A stretch of 64,000 bases of DNA from CAZEHS01 sp964424355 (GTDB lineage Bacteria; Bacillota; Clostridia; Peptostreptococcales; Acidaminobacteraceae). The notes under the pieces are model-generated. The model worked only from the letters and a program-made list of their open reading frames with translations, made no database searches and had not been told where the DNA came from. The stretch covers positions 1 to 64,000 of the forward strand of contig CAYRIO010000009.1 of the NCBI GenBank assembly GCA_964424355.1. The letters are read 5' to 3'. The number at the start of each line of letters is the position of its first letter. Within the stretch, counting starts at the first letter, position 1. This document shows positions 36,543 through 44,978 of this stretch, piece by piece. The translations under genes were made by a program, and so were the position numbers.

Positions 36543-38044
36543 TTTCGATTCATCCGACTGATCCACAGCTGCCTCAGATTCTTCAAAAGAACACGCCAGA
36601 CGTTCTCATGGGATTTGACCTGAACCAGGGCCAGCAGGAGGCCGATCGATAGTTTTGGAGGAAAATAGGCGATATAACGGGTTTCCCACCTGGGGTTGAA
36701 TTTCTTTTTAAACTGATACAGGGGTTTAAAGCCATAGAACGTCCGCGCATGTTCGAAAATGAATGCGAACCCCCAGGTAAGCATCCGGCTCTGTAAAGTG
36801 GGTCCGGCTTTTACGCCGGCCAGAGGCGCCAATCCCAGGCTCAATTGCCGCACCCCTCCCGCCTCGAGCATTTTGAACGCGTCTGCAATCAGTTTCTCCA
36901 TCGTTCCCAGGGGCGCATCATGGCTCTTCCGCATGACATCGATGAAATACCCGGTACTCCCCGAATAAGGCAGACATGTGATAAAGGCTTCGATGGTTCC
37001 CAAGGCATTTTGGATGGTGAAATATCGGCGGTCCATCGGCCGGTCCAGGGCCAGTTCTCCCAGCATGAACTTCATTTCAATGTTATTTTTCTTTTCAAAC
37101 CACTCGCAGCAGATTGCGACCAATCTCTCATCAATGGCTGCATCCCGCTCTGAAGCCGGTCTGTATTCCTGAACACGGAATCCCAATTTATTGGTCTTGT
37201 TGATTCCCCAGCGGATTTTAGCTGCGGCTGTGCCTTGGAGTGTAAAGGTTTCAGCGTTCAGTATCCCTTCCAACCCATATTCCTGAACCGCAAACCCACA
37301 CGCTTCGAATACCTGCACCCTGGATGCGGTGATTTTGCTGAAGCACACACCATATCCTGATTTCCGGCATTTATCCAGAAACCCGACCGTGATTGCCCGC
37401 AGCTGATGCTCCGGGCATACAGGCTCTGCAATGACAAATACAGTTCGATTGCAGGTTTTATATCCGATGATGCCATCCAGACCTTCCTGAACGTAATAAT
37501 GAGTCCCTGCTTCTAAAATCAGGTAATTGGAGGGATTCTGATTGTAACGTGCAAGCAGCTCCCTCACCCGTTCCAGCGCCACAGGAGTCTCTCCGAGATT
37601 TTCTGTCGACAAGATGCGGGCTGCAAGAAACCAGTACGCAACGATATTCCCAACAATCAGCACGGAAGAGAGCATGGGGATTTTGTAGTGCAGCATCATC
37701 AGGCTCTGCACTTCATTCATGCCTTCTGCAAACAGCCTATAAAATATGCCTCCCTGAAACAAATCGTAAATCTGGAGCAACAGATTCATGAGGTTGACCG
37801 TTACCAGCAGCCCTACCAGGAGTGTATACAGGAGCCTGTTCGTGATGGAATCCACGGTTTTATAGATGCGGGGCGAGAACATGCACAGGCCAACCGCCGC
37901 CATCCCGGAGAAAATCCCCCGTGCCAGCGGGCCCAAAGAAAATTCTGTAGCTGGAAAGGTTTGAAATATAAGCATTTCAATAGCCACGAGGATCAACAGC
38001 AAACCCATGGAATTGATCAGCGGACGTCGTAATAAGAAAGTCAT
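36518..38044 (-). CDS. DUF2156 membrane protein (MprF C-terminal domain-like)
   Basis: A 508-residue protein. The first about 165 residues hold five or six membrane helices. The rest is a DUF2156 double-GNAT domain like the catalytic domain of MprF, which transfers an aminoacyl group from tRNA to phosphatidylglycerol (landmarks NKTNKLGFRVQEY, YFIDVMRK, GLAPLAGVK, FKKKFNPRWETRY). It lacks the long flippase half of MprF. ATG at 38044 is behind GGAGG; a GTG four codons upstream overlaps that site. A role in lipid aminoacylation is likely but many DUF2156 proteins are uncharacterised. Confidence 0.82.
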   Translation of the reverse strand: MTFLLRRPLINSMGLLLILVAIEMLIFQTFPATEFSLGPLARGIFSGMAAVGLCMFSPRIYKTVDSITNRLLYTLLVGLLVTVNLMNLLLQIYDLFQGGIFYRLFAEGMNEVQSLMMLHYKIPMLSSVLIVGNIVAYWFLAARILSTENLGETPVALERVRELLARYNQNPSNYLILEAGTHYYVQEGLDGIIGYKTCNRTVFVIAEPVCPEHQLRAITVGFLDKCRKSGYGVCFSKITASRVQVFEACGFAVQEYGLEGILNAETFTLQGTAAAKIRWGINKTNKLGFRVQEYRPASERDAAIDERLVAICCEWFEKKNNIEMKFMLGELALDRPMDRRYFTIQNALGTIEAFITCLPYSGSTGYFIDVMRKSHDAPLGTMEKLIADAFKMLEAGGVRQLSLGLAPLAGVKAGPTLQSRMLTWGFAFIFEHARTFYGFKPLYQFKKKFNPRWETRYIAYFPPKLSIGLLLALVQVKSHENVWRVLLKNLRQLWISRMNRKKSNPADR

Positions 38045-38420
38045 CAGTGCCTCCACAACCGGTTATATTTTGCGAGTGGTTCTGCAACCCGGCAAACCTG
38101 CCAGCTCTGCGCACCACTCCTCTGACACTGTAATCAACTCTCATTATACCCAGATTACAGTTATAGAATCTCTTTTCAGGTAACACCACAGCGATTCTCC
38201 TCAATAAAAAAATCCACAGCATCAGCACACCGGTCAGATTAGCCCATGCACCAGCCAACATCAATTTGGCTGGCCTCACCCTGGTTAATCTGCTTCTCCG
38301 GTGTGCCAATCGCACTGTGGGGAATCCCATTTTCATGATGATCTATGATCATGCTGACAGCCATGCTGCGTTTTTCTTCCTGCTCATTTCTTCGCCTTCA
38401 AAAACTCATGGTATTTGCCT
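38045..38420. other. Non-coding stretch, nothing definite
   Basis: 376 bases between the DUF2156 gene and the convergent end of the kinase gene. Open frames here overlap the DUF2156 start and lack ribosome sites. AT-rich parts (about 38140-38215) could hold the DUF2156 promoter. I see no convincing RNA or repeat. Confidence 0.4.
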
Positions 38421-39149
38421 TCAGAAATGTTCTATTGAAAATGCCCTGATAAAATCAGTTTCCACTTTTTTAATACACTCATATCCTGGATTCAGCCCCA
38501 GAACCCTTTTCAGAAAACATCGCTGTTCTTCTGTCAAGCGTAGTTCATCATACCACGGTTGCCCCGATCGCTTCTTTTGGGGTTCATATGACGAATACAG
38601 CAGATACAGCAAAAAATCGCCCAAATAGGAAAAGTCCACATCATAGGTGTACCGATCACGATCTGCCCAGCGCGCCAGTCCAAAATCTATAAGACAGACC
38701 TCACCCTGGTGGATCAGAACGTTTGGTATCCTTATGTCCCTGTGGACAATCCCTTTTTCATGAAGATATGTGATGATGCTGATCAATTGCCTTCCAATAT
38801 CGTATATTTCGTACTCGGAAAACCGGTGTTTATCTCGAAAAAGCAGGGATTTCACCGTCTCACCCTGCTTGAATTCCAAAACGAAGCCATAGAAGTTCTG
38901 CTGATTGATGACCCCCAGCAGCTCCGGAATCCGGGAATCTCGGAGTTGGGAAAGAATCACCGCCTCATAGGCATTCCGCTCGGCGTTCCTCCGGAAGATA
39001 CCTGATCTGAACCGCTTGAGGATCACCGTTTCTCCTTGCCCAGACCGCGCCAAGAAACAGACCCCATAGCGCCCCTGACCGATTGTCTTTTCAATGGCAT
39101 AACCGTTCACACAGCGGCCTTCGTACCTCTTGGTTCCAAACCATCCCAT
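38421..39149 (-). CDS. Ser/Thr protein kinase, small soluble
   Basis: A 242-residue Hanks-type kinase domain with almost nothing else. Gly-rich loop IGQGRYG (residues 23-29), Lys45 in VILKRF, catalytic loop HRDIRIPN and metal motif DFGLARW are present, so it should be active. There is no membrane helix or PASTA repeat, unlike PrkC. The ATG at 39149 begins four bases after the zinc-ribbon stop, which implies coupling; a longer frame from 39197 would overlap that gene and has no ribosome site. It is third in a CDF/zinc-ribbon/kinase operon. Confidence 0.85.
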   Translation of the reverse strand: MGWFGTKRYEGRCVNGYAIEKTIGQGRYGVCFLARSGQGETVILKRFRSGIFRRNAERNAYEAVILSQLRDSRIPELLGVINQQNFYGFVLEFKQGETVKSLLFRDKHRFSEYEIYDIGRQLISIITYLHEKGIVHRDIRIPNVLIHQGEVCLIDFGLARWADRDRYTYDVDFSYLGDFLLYLLYSSYEPQKKRSGQPWYDELRLTEEQRCFLKRVLGLNPGYECIKKVETDFIRAFSIEHF

Positions 39150-39153
39150 GACC

Positions 39154-39555
39154 TTATTCGCCGATTTTCTTTCCGCATTCAAGACAGAACTTGGCATTTG
39201 GAATCAACTTCTGACCACATGAGCAGTTCGACGCAACCAAGACTTTTTCACCGCACTCCAAGCAAAATTTCGAACCTCCAGGTATTTTTGCGCTGCATAC
39301 CCTACAATTCACAAGGCTCTGCTGTGATGATGGCTCATTCACCGGAGCAGCATACCGGGGATTAGTCGGTGCATTGTATTGCTGATTGCTTTGGTTTCCG
39401 TAATTTCCATGGTTGCCTTGATTGCCACGGGATCGGCTACCCGAAACTATCATATTGAAGAGACTTCCAAAGATACCCTTGTTCTGATACTGACCGCTCC
39501 CCTTATGCCCATTCTGATAGTGCTTCCCTTTTGAACCCTTTGAGAAAAAACTCAT
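39154..39555 (-). CDS. Double zinc-ribbon protein with Asn/Gly-rich region
   Basis: A 133-residue protein. Residues 1-75 are Gly/Asn/Gln/Ser-rich and low in complexity (GNQGNHGNYGNQ). The C-terminal 60 residues hold two zinc ribbons with CRVC..CLEC and CSC..CLEC pairs. AAGGGG precedes the ATG at 39555, four bases after the CDF transporter stop. Its partner downstream is a Ser/Thr kinase, with a coupled start. Zinc-ribbon proteins next to kinases often serve as adaptors or substrates; that is an inference here. Confidence 0.8.
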   Translation of the reverse strand: MSFFSKGSKGKHYQNGHKGSGQYQNKGIFGSLFNMIVSGSRSRGNQGNHGNYGNQSNQQYNAPTNPRYAAPVNEPSSQQSLVNCRVCSAKIPGGSKFCLECGEKVLVASNCSCGQKLIPNAKFCLECGKKIGE

Positions 39556-39559
39556 AGCG

Positions 39560-40474
39560 TTACCCCTTTTCTTCTGATTTGATTTTGTTCGCCACTGTAT
39601 CCATATAGGGTTCAATATGCACAATCACTGAAACACCAGCGCCGTAACGGTCTTTTAAAACCCCTTCGATCATATGGTTCAGCGCATGGGCCTCTGCCAC
39701 ACTCATGTCCGGATGTGTCAGGGCATGGAGATCGATATGGATATCGTCCTGCCGGCCCCGGCTCCTTACCTTGTGGCATCCCATAACGCCGTCACAGGTC
39801 ATGACCACGCCACAGATCTCATCGCTGCTGAGGGCCGCTCCATCCGCCAATACGTTGCTGGAGGCAGTGAAAATCTCATAGCTGGCTTTGTAGATGAACC
39901 CGGAAATCACCAGGGATACAATCCCATCGATGATGGGTGGGAATCCAAAACGCAATAAGACCATCGTGACAATAACGCCGCTGGTGATCAAGATGTCGCT
40001 TTTGGTATGCTCCGAATCCGATACCAGCACATCACTGGAGAGCTTCAACCCCTGGCGGCGTTCATATTTCACAACAAAAATATTCACCAGCAGCGTTGTA
40101 ACCATCACTGCAAAACTCAGGATACTGATCTCTGGGATTCCTGGAGCCATGATATTCAGGATGGCGCCATAAGCGACTTTGCAGCCTACGGCGAACAGCA
40201 GCACGCCGATCATCAAGCTGGAGATGGTTTCAAATTTCTTATGCCCATAAGGATGACTCTCATCCTCAGGCCGACCGGCTACGGATAGTCCAATGATGCC
40301 CACGATATTGCCGCTGCCATCACTGAGTGAATGGTAACCATCTGCGATGATACTGCCGCTGTTGGCCATGGTGCCGACTATTATTTTGAAGACTGCCACC
40401 GCAAAATTGAGCAGCATGACAATCCAGAGGACGATGATCGCCTTTTTGCTGTTGCTTGATACCTTTTCAGCCAT
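39560..40474 (-). CDS. Cation diffusion facilitator (CDF) transporter
   Basis: A 304-residue exporter with six membrane helices and a cytoplasmic C-terminal domain. Metal-site residues are in DGYHSLSDG (helix 2) and SEHTKSD (helix 5). HPYGHKKFE is the family motif after helix 2. The C-terminal HIDLHALTHPDMS and VIVHIEP match the dimerising domain. Helix 2 HxxxD and helix 5 HxxxD pairs fit Zn, Fe or Mn efflux. ATG at 40474 follows GGAGG. First gene of a three-gene operon; a Fur-like motif lies 110-140 bases upstream. Confidence 0.92.
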   Translation of the reverse strand: MAEKVSSNSKKAIIVLWIVMLLNFAVAVFKIIVGTMANSGSIIADGYHSLSDGSGNIVGIIGLSVAGRPEDESHPYGHKKFETISSLMIGVLLFAVGCKVAYGAILNIMAPGIPEISILSFAVMVTTLLVNIFVVKYERRQGLKLSSDVLVSDSEHTKSDILITSGVIVTMVLLRFGFPPIIDGIVSLVISGFIYKASYEIFTASSNVLADGAALSSDEICGVVMTCDGVMGCHKVRSRGRQDDIHIDLHALTHPDMSVAEAHALNHMIEGVLKDRYGAGVSVIVHIEPYMDTVANKIKSEEKG

Positions 40475-40585
40475 TAAAACCTCCACAAATTATTCAGAAT
40501 CACGCCAGCCACACTGTGTCTTCCCATTATACTGGATTATCCGGCTTTCGGCACAGACTCGTTTCAAATTATGCTGTGGGTTGTT

Positions 40586-40614
40586 TTATCAACAGCGATT
40601 ATCAATTGCGATTG
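40586..40614. promoter_or_regulatory. Fur-box-like motif upstream of the CDF operon
   Basis: On the minus strand CAATTGATAATCGC is followed by TGTTGATAA, giving two GATAA half sites. CAATTGATA is shared with the mntH operator region. Confidence 0.4.
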
Positions 40615-40716
40615 AAATTTATCAGCTACACCCCTTTATTCAACTCATATATTTGGATTATATCAATTTTATTAAATTCTCAACTGCACATGGTCATTGT
40701 TAAAAACATACAACAA

Positions 40717-40747
40717 AAGGATCAGACCATCTGGCCTGACCCTTCAT
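40717..40747 (-). terminator. Probable terminator of the nitroreductase gene
   Basis: GGTCAG..CTGATCC on the minus strand, followed by TTTTGTTG. The stem is short. Confidence 0.6.
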
Positions 40748-40764
40748 ATCGGTTTAACTGCGTT

Positions 40765-41376
40765 TTAGATTTCTGTTACGATTTCATCGAATCCCTTTCG
40801 GATGCCCCGAGGATACAGATCCTTTGTCTCATCCCGATAACCCAGGGAAATCAGCATCACGACATCTTCACTGTCCTTCAGTCCAAAGGTATCCTTGATG
40901 CCCTGAAAATCCATGCCGCTCATGGCGTGGGAATCGACCCCCAGTTCCTTGGCAGCATACATGATGGACATCCCCAGAAGCCCAACATTGCTTTCGGCAA
41001 ACTTCACCTTCCGCTCCTCGGTGGATCCGTAGAGTCCGGCCGCCATGCCCATGGCACCCTTGGCCCCTTCCTCTCCCATCACTGATTTGAGGTATTCCCA
41101 GACACTGTTGTGGGGGCCGTATGCTTCCCGGTCACCAATCAGGATCAGCGTTGCTGGCGCTTCCAGGATCTTGGGCTGACCAAAGGCTACCGGATGCAGC
41201 TTCGCTTTCCCTTCCGGTGTGGTTGCCGCGATAATCCGCCAAGGCTGCAGGTTGAATGCCGAGGGGGCCAGAACCGCCAGATCGATGATCTCTTTCAGCA
41301 GGCCGGATGCCAATGGCTTTGTTGTGTCGAAATTGTTGACCGCACGTCGTTCTTCGAAAATGTTCTTGTTATTCAT
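40765..41376 (-). CDS. Nitroreductase-family flavoprotein
   Basis: A 203-residue FMN-dependent oxidoreductase. FMN-contacting regions are ERRAVNNFD near the start, LAPSAFNLQPWRI and the C-terminal MLISLGYRDE. Family members reduce nitro compounds, quinones or flavins with NAD(P)H. ATG at 41376 has AGGAGG. A TTAGT palindrome 36-48 bases upstream matches that at the neighbouring MarR gene, so it is probably the regulator's target and responds to a small aromatic or redox signal. Confidence 0.88.
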   Translation of the reverse strand: MNNKNIFEERRAVNNFDTTKPLASGLLKEIIDLAVLAPSAFNLQPWRIIAATTPEGKAKLHPVAFGQPKILEAPATLILIGDREAYGPHNSVWEYLKSVMGEEGAKGAMGMAAGLYGSTEERKVKFAESNVGLLGMSIMYAAKELGVDSHAMSGMDFQGIKDTFGLKDSEDVVMLISLGYRDETKDLYPRGIRKGFDEIVTEI

Positions 41377-41411
41377 AGTAATCCTCCTGGTGTCGGGCTC
41401 TACCCGATTTT

Positions 41412-41424
41412 TCACTAATTAGTA
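41412..41424. promoter_or_regulatory. MarR-type operator upstream of nitroreductase gene
   Basis: TCACTAATTAGTA is a palindrome with ACTAA/TTAGT arms, and nearly identical to the site in the marR promoter. Confidence 0.65.
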
Positions 41425-41460
41425 ATATTCGGTGTGGTTCTGGGGAACCGAAGTTCCCCA

Positions 41461-41907
41461 TCAGTCAATGCCATTCATTTTTTTCATCAGCCGGATCAAT
41501 TCTTCCTTTTCCGCCGGCTGTAATCTGGACAGCTGTCTTGAAAGCTCCTCCAAATGCTCCGGAAACAGGTCGGCGATGATGGCCCGCCCTTTTTCCGTAA
41601 TTTCAATCTTGTAAACCCGCTTATCCGCTGAATCCTGAAACCGATTGATCAGTCCCTCCAGCTCCAGATTCCGGATGACCACCGTCATATTGCCGCTGGT
41701 GGAAAGGGTCTTTTCAATCAGATCGCAGATCCGCAGCTCACCCAGATGGTACAACGCTTCCAAGACGCCGAACTGCGGGAGCGTGAGGCCATATTCTCCT
41801 ACCAGCCTCTGGGTGTTCCGATGGAGGTTCAGTGCGGATCGGCTGAAGCCGATGACCAACTTGAGATTCTGTTGATTTTCTTCTCCGTAATTGATAATGT
41901 TTTTCAT
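41461..41907 (-). CDS. MarR-family transcriptional regulator
   Basis: A 148-residue winged-helix regulator. TLPQFGVLEALYHLGELRI, the recognition region LSTSGNMTVVIRNLELEGLI and the wing DSADKRVYKIEIT are typical. It has TTGACA-17-TATATT as promoter, with TCACTAGTTAGTA in the spacer, so it should repress itself. The -10 box ends six bases before the ATG and no ribosome site is seen, so the messenger may be leaderless. Its likely target is the downstream nitroreductase gene. Confidence 0.92.
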   Translation of the reverse strand: MKNIINYGEENQQNLKLVIGFSRSALNLHRNTQRLVGEYGLTLPQFGVLEALYHLGELRICDLIEKTLSTSGNMTVVIRNLELEGLINRFQDSADKRVYKIEITEKGRAIIADLFPEHLEELSRQLSRLQPAEKEELIRLMKKMNGID

Positions 41908-41913
41908 GTACTC

Positions 41914-41942
41914 AATATATCACTAGTTAGTATCATTGTCAA
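41914..41942 (-). promoter_or_regulatory. marR promoter with embedded operator
   Basis: The -35 box TTGACA is at 41937-41942 and the -10 box TATATT at 41914-41919, with a 17-base spacer. The palindromic operator covers 41920-41932, within the spacer. Confidence 0.82.
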
Positions 41943-41945
41943 CAG

Positions 41946-43133
41946 CTATGCAATAACTTTTTCTGCTTTTAATTCTTCAATCTCTTCATCAGTCAGACCC
42001 AATAGGTCTTCCAGGACATCCACGGTGTGCTGCCCCAGCACCGGAGCCGGCATGCGGATCTCCCCAGGGGTTTCGCTGAGCTTTACCGGAATGCCAGGCA
42101 TCCGCAGTTTTCCCGCCACAGGATGCTCCACTTCCACAATCATCTCCCGGGCCAATACCTGTTCATTGACGACCACCTTATCGATGGAATTGATGGGGCC
42201 GTTAGGCACCCCTGCGCCGTCCAGCAGTGTCATCCATTCCTCCGTGGTCTTTAGCCGCACCTTTTCAGCCACCAGGGGGCGCAGTTCATCGTAATGCTTG
42301 TTCCGCATGGGGTTGGTGACAAACCGCTCATCACTGATCATGGCTTCCAACCCTGCCGTCTGACAGAACTTGGCCCAGAGGGCATCGTTCCCGGCGGCGA
42401 TCATGATCTCACCGTCGATGGTATCGAAGGGTTCAAAGGGAACGATGGAGGTGTGCCGGTTCCCTGCGGGTTTGGGCACCTCCCCGGAAACCTCATACCG
42501 GGCGATGGCGTTCTCCAGCATGGCCACCTGGCAGTCCAACATAGCCACATCCACCTTCTGGCCTTCCCCGCTCTTATGCCGGTGCTCCAGGGCCGCCAGG
42601 ATGCCAATGGCGGTGAACATCCCCGCCGAGATATCCCCAATGGAAGGACCCACCCGGGTAGGCTTGCCCCCCAGTTCGCCGGTGATGCTCATGATGCCGC
42701 CCATGGCCTGGACCACCCCATCATAGGCCGGGCGTTTGCTGTAGGGCCCTGTATGGCCGAAGCCGGAGGAGGCCGCATAGATGATCCGCGGATTGATCTT
42801 TTTCAGGTCCTCATAGCCCAGCCCCAGCTTCTCCATGGTGCCGGGCCGAAAATTCTCCGTGACCACATCGCACTTGCAGATGATCCGCTTCACCAGCTCC
42901 AAGGCCTTGGGGTCCTTCAGATTCAGAGTCATGCTCTTCTTGTTGCGGTTGAGGCTCATGAAATAGGCGCTCTCGCCGTGGGCATAGGGGCCAAACTGTC
43001 GGGAATCGTCCCCACCGCCGGGGATTTCCACCTTGATGACCTCCGCCCCCAGATCCGCCAGGATCATGGTGCAGTAAGGCCCGGCCAGAACCCGGGTAAA
43101 GTCCAGTATGCGGATATCTTTCAACGCGCTCAT
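41946..43133 (-). CDS. CaiB/BaiF (class III) CoA-transferase
   Basis: A 395-residue CoA-transferase. Landmarks are RILDFTRVLAGPYCTMILADLGAEVIKVE, the loop around GIMSITGELGG, and VDVAMLDCQ where the catalytic Asp forms an acyl anhydride. The family includes formyl-CoA:oxalate, carnitine and succinyl-CoA:2-methylmalate transferases; the specificity cannot be told. It is the last gene of the N-heterocycle cluster, nine bases after the nitrilase gene, with AGGAGG before the ATG. An oxalate- or oxamate-type acid as CoA acceptor would fit the neighbours (AllFGH), but this is an inference. Confidence 0.9.
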   Translation of the reverse strand: MSALKDIRILDFTRVLAGPYCTMILADLGAEVIKVEIPGGGDDSRQFGPYAHGESAYFMSLNRNKKSMTLNLKDPKALELVKRIICKCDVVTENFRPGTMEKLGLGYEDLKKINPRIIYAASSGFGHTGPYSKRPAYDGVVQAMGGIMSITGELGGKPTRVGPSIGDISAGMFTAIGILAALEHRHKSGEGQKVDVAMLDCQVAMLENAIARYEVSGEVPKPAGNRHTSIVPFEPFDTIDGEIMIAAGNDALWAKFCQTAGLEAMISDERFVTNPMRNKHYDELRPLVAEKVRLKTTEEWMTLLDGAGVPNGPINSIDKVVVNEQVLAREMIVEVEHPVAGKLRMPGIPVKLSETPGEIRMPAPVLGQHTVDVLEDLLGLTDEEIEELKAEKVIA

Positions 43134-43142
43134 AGGAGCCTC

Positions 43143-44021
43143 CTATCGGTCGTATTTGATGCGCCGTGCCGGTTCAAAGGCACAGCGGCCCTCTGTCATG
43201 ATCCCCTCGTACGCCTTTACATTCCGATCCTCGATGTGATCGAAGATCTGAGGATTCCTGGACCCATAGCTGATATACCGCAGGGGATCAGGATTCAGCC
43301 GGGCGGAGACGATTTCTTCAGTCCCCCTTGCCAGGGCCAGGGTTTGGGCGATGGGGCTGATGATCATGCTGTGACCGAAATAATAGTTGTTCCCCGCATC
43401 AGGGCCCACAGCATTACAAGCCATGACATAGCAGTGGTTGTCGTAGGCTCGGGCTTTCGACGTCAGCTCCCATATTTCAAAGCTGCGGAGCAGGGCTGAG
43501 GGCCGGGTGATGATTTCTGCTCCCTTCAAGGCGCAGACACGGCTCAATTCCGGAAAGTCCCCGTCATAGCAGATGATCATCCCGATTTTCCCCAGCTTGG
43601 TGTCAACCACCACGGTTTCCGTACCGGCCTTGGTCCAGGTCCGTTCCGTTGGGAAGGGATGTGTTTTCCGGTAATTGCCCAGGATTTCGCCCCGGTCATC
43701 GATCAGGACGGAGGAATTCAGGATTTCGCCGGGGGCCTCTCCCCGTTCGTAAAGCGGCAGGACCACATGGACCTTCAACTCCTTGGCCAGGAGTTGGATA
43801 TCCCGGGTGTGTGCCCCGGGAATCGGCGCCAGCATCTCATAGAATTCTTCCTTGGGCATATTGGGGGTGAAACCCGTGGTGATGGTCTCCGGAAAGAGCA
43901 CCAGCTCCGCTCCATGCTCCGCTACGGCCATTTTCAGCCAATGAGCGGTTTTTTCAAGATTGAACTTGATATTGTTGGGCTCCACTGCGAACTGGGCGCA
44001 GGCGGCCGTGAATTCTTTCAT
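43143..44021 (-). CDS. Nitrilase-superfamily amidohydrolase
   Basis: A 292-residue carbon-nitrogen hydrolase. The catalytic triad is visible: Glu in LFPETITTGF, Lys in NYRKTHPF and Cys in MIICYDGDFPE. Family members hydrolyse amides, N-carbamoyl compounds or nitriles and release ammonia. ATG at 44021 has AAAGGAG. It is preceded by a dispersed-type inverted repeat and followed nine bases later by the CoA-transferase. Hydrolysis of oxamate to oxalate would link AllFGH to the CoA-transferase; omega-amidase or carbamoyl-amide activities are also possible. Confidence 0.9.
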   Translation of the reverse strand: MKEFTAACAQFAVEPNNIKFNLEKTAHWLKMAVAEHGAELVLFPETITTGFTPNMPKEEFYEMLAPIPGAHTRDIQLLAKELKVHVVLPLYERGEAPGEILNSSVLIDDRGEILGNYRKTHPFPTERTWTKAGTETVVVDTKLGKIGMIICYDGDFPELSRVCALKGAEIITRPSALLRSFEIWELTSKARAYDNHCYVMACNAVGPDAGNNYYFGHSMIISPIAQTLALARGTEEIVSARLNPDPLRYISYGSRNPQIFDHIEDRNVKAYEGIMTEGRCAFEPARRIKYDR

Positions 44022-44046
44022 ATATAAACTCCTTTCAAATAGAACT

Positions 44047-44132
44047 TTAGCCACGGACAACACGGATTTTCACGGATGAAATCAGAATGCTATGATTCTT
44101 AGTCCGTGTCCATCTGCGTTATCCGTGGCTAT
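44047..44132. repeat. Inverted repeat of the GCCACGGA type
   Basis: The left arm 44047-44078 and right arm 44101-44132 are imperfect inverted copies, each starting or ending with TAGCCACGGA and carrying internal CACGGAT units. The arms surround 22 bases. GCCACGGA/CACGGAT units of this sort occur as dispersed non-coding repeats in many unrelated prokaryotic genomes. No coding capacity. Confidence 0.7.
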
Positions 44133-44154
44133 TCATAATCACTCAAGCTTTCAG

Positions 44155-44940
44155 TTACTTCACTTCATCGTAAGCGACAATCCGGCAGATGGAGGACTCT
44201 CCGCCTTGGAACTTCCAAGGGTAACAACCGACAATCAGGCGTTTGTTGAGAATCTCGTCGATCTGACCGCCTACGTTCTCAGCATGGATGATATCCAAGG
44301 GGAACAGGTCGATGTGCATCAGCTGGTAGTCGTCTTCCGGGAAGATTTCATCCAGGGTCTTGTTGTATTTCTTTTGGAAATACTCATCGCACTTCCGGGC
44401 TTCACGGGGCTCCCAGTCACGGATCTTTGTGTTCATGGGGTGATCCGCGCTGCCGCAGTCCACGCCGATCCACTTGATTTTCATCTTGGCGCACCAGGCG
44501 GAGAATTCCTTTGTGGGGCCGGGGTGGCGGAGCATGTAGCGGCGCTCGTCGCCCTCCGGTTGATCCCAGCCGTATTTGTGGTAGCCGGTGTTGATGATGA
44601 GGATGTCCCCTTCTTTAACTTCAACACGGTCCGTAATGTCCTTGGAGGTATAAATGCCGTAGTCTTCTGCGATGTCGGAGAGGTCAACGACAACGCCCGG
44701 CCCGATCAGATCTTCCAATGGAATCTCGGAGATATCCCGACCATGTGTACAGAAGTGCAGGGAGCCGTCCAAATGGGTCCCCACATGGTTGGAGGTGGTG
44801 ATGACCTGGCCATTGGCGCCATTGGGGCTGAGCCGTTTGAAGAATTTGATCTGCAGGGGCTCATACGTGGGCCATGCAGGTGTCAGGTGGCTGAGGTTTT
44901 GTGTCAGGTCGTACATCTTTACGTTTTTCCAGAAATCCAT
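44155..44940 (-). CDS. Cyclase-family hydrolase of the N-heterocycle cluster
   Basis: A 261-residue metal-dependent hydrolase of family PF04199. SNHVGTHLDGSLHF carries the HxGTHxDxxxH metal motif. WIGVDCGSADHPMN is the second conserved segment. In this family isatin hydrolase and related enzymes open cyclic amides, and others cleave formamides. ATG at 44940 has AAGGAGG. It lies 38 bases after allG in the same direction. Together with the molybdenum hydroxylase upstream, ring opening of an oxidised imide or lactam to a ureido acid is the most attractive role, though not shown. It is only distantly like the cyclase gene of the cbi operon. Confidence 0.85.
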   Translation of the reverse strand: MDFWKNVKMYDLTQNLSHLTPAWPTYEPLQIKFFKRLSPNGANGQVITTSNHVGTHLDGSLHFCTHGRDISEIPLEDLIGPGVVVDLSDIAEDYGIYTSKDITDRVEVKEGDILIINTGYHKYGWDQPEGDERRYMLRHPGPTKEFSAWCAKMKIKWIGVDCGSADHPMNTKIRDWEPREARKCDEYFQKKYNKTLDEIFPEDDYQLMHIDLFPLDIIHAENVGGQIDEILNKRLIVGCYPWKFQGGESSICRIVAYDEVK

Positions 44941-44978
44941 CGGGTGTTCCTCCTTGGTTTTTTAAGTAATGGTTTCGC

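Noticed and set aside
37977..38336. 119-codon minus-strand frame upstream of the DUF2156 gene
   Set aside because: It overlaps the DUF2156 start in another frame, and has no ribosome site or recognisable domain.
42294..43499. 401-codon plus-strand frame over the CoA-transferase and nitrilase genes
   Set aside because: Antisense to two enzymes with intact catalytic motifs; the product is His/Gly-rich and unlike known proteins.
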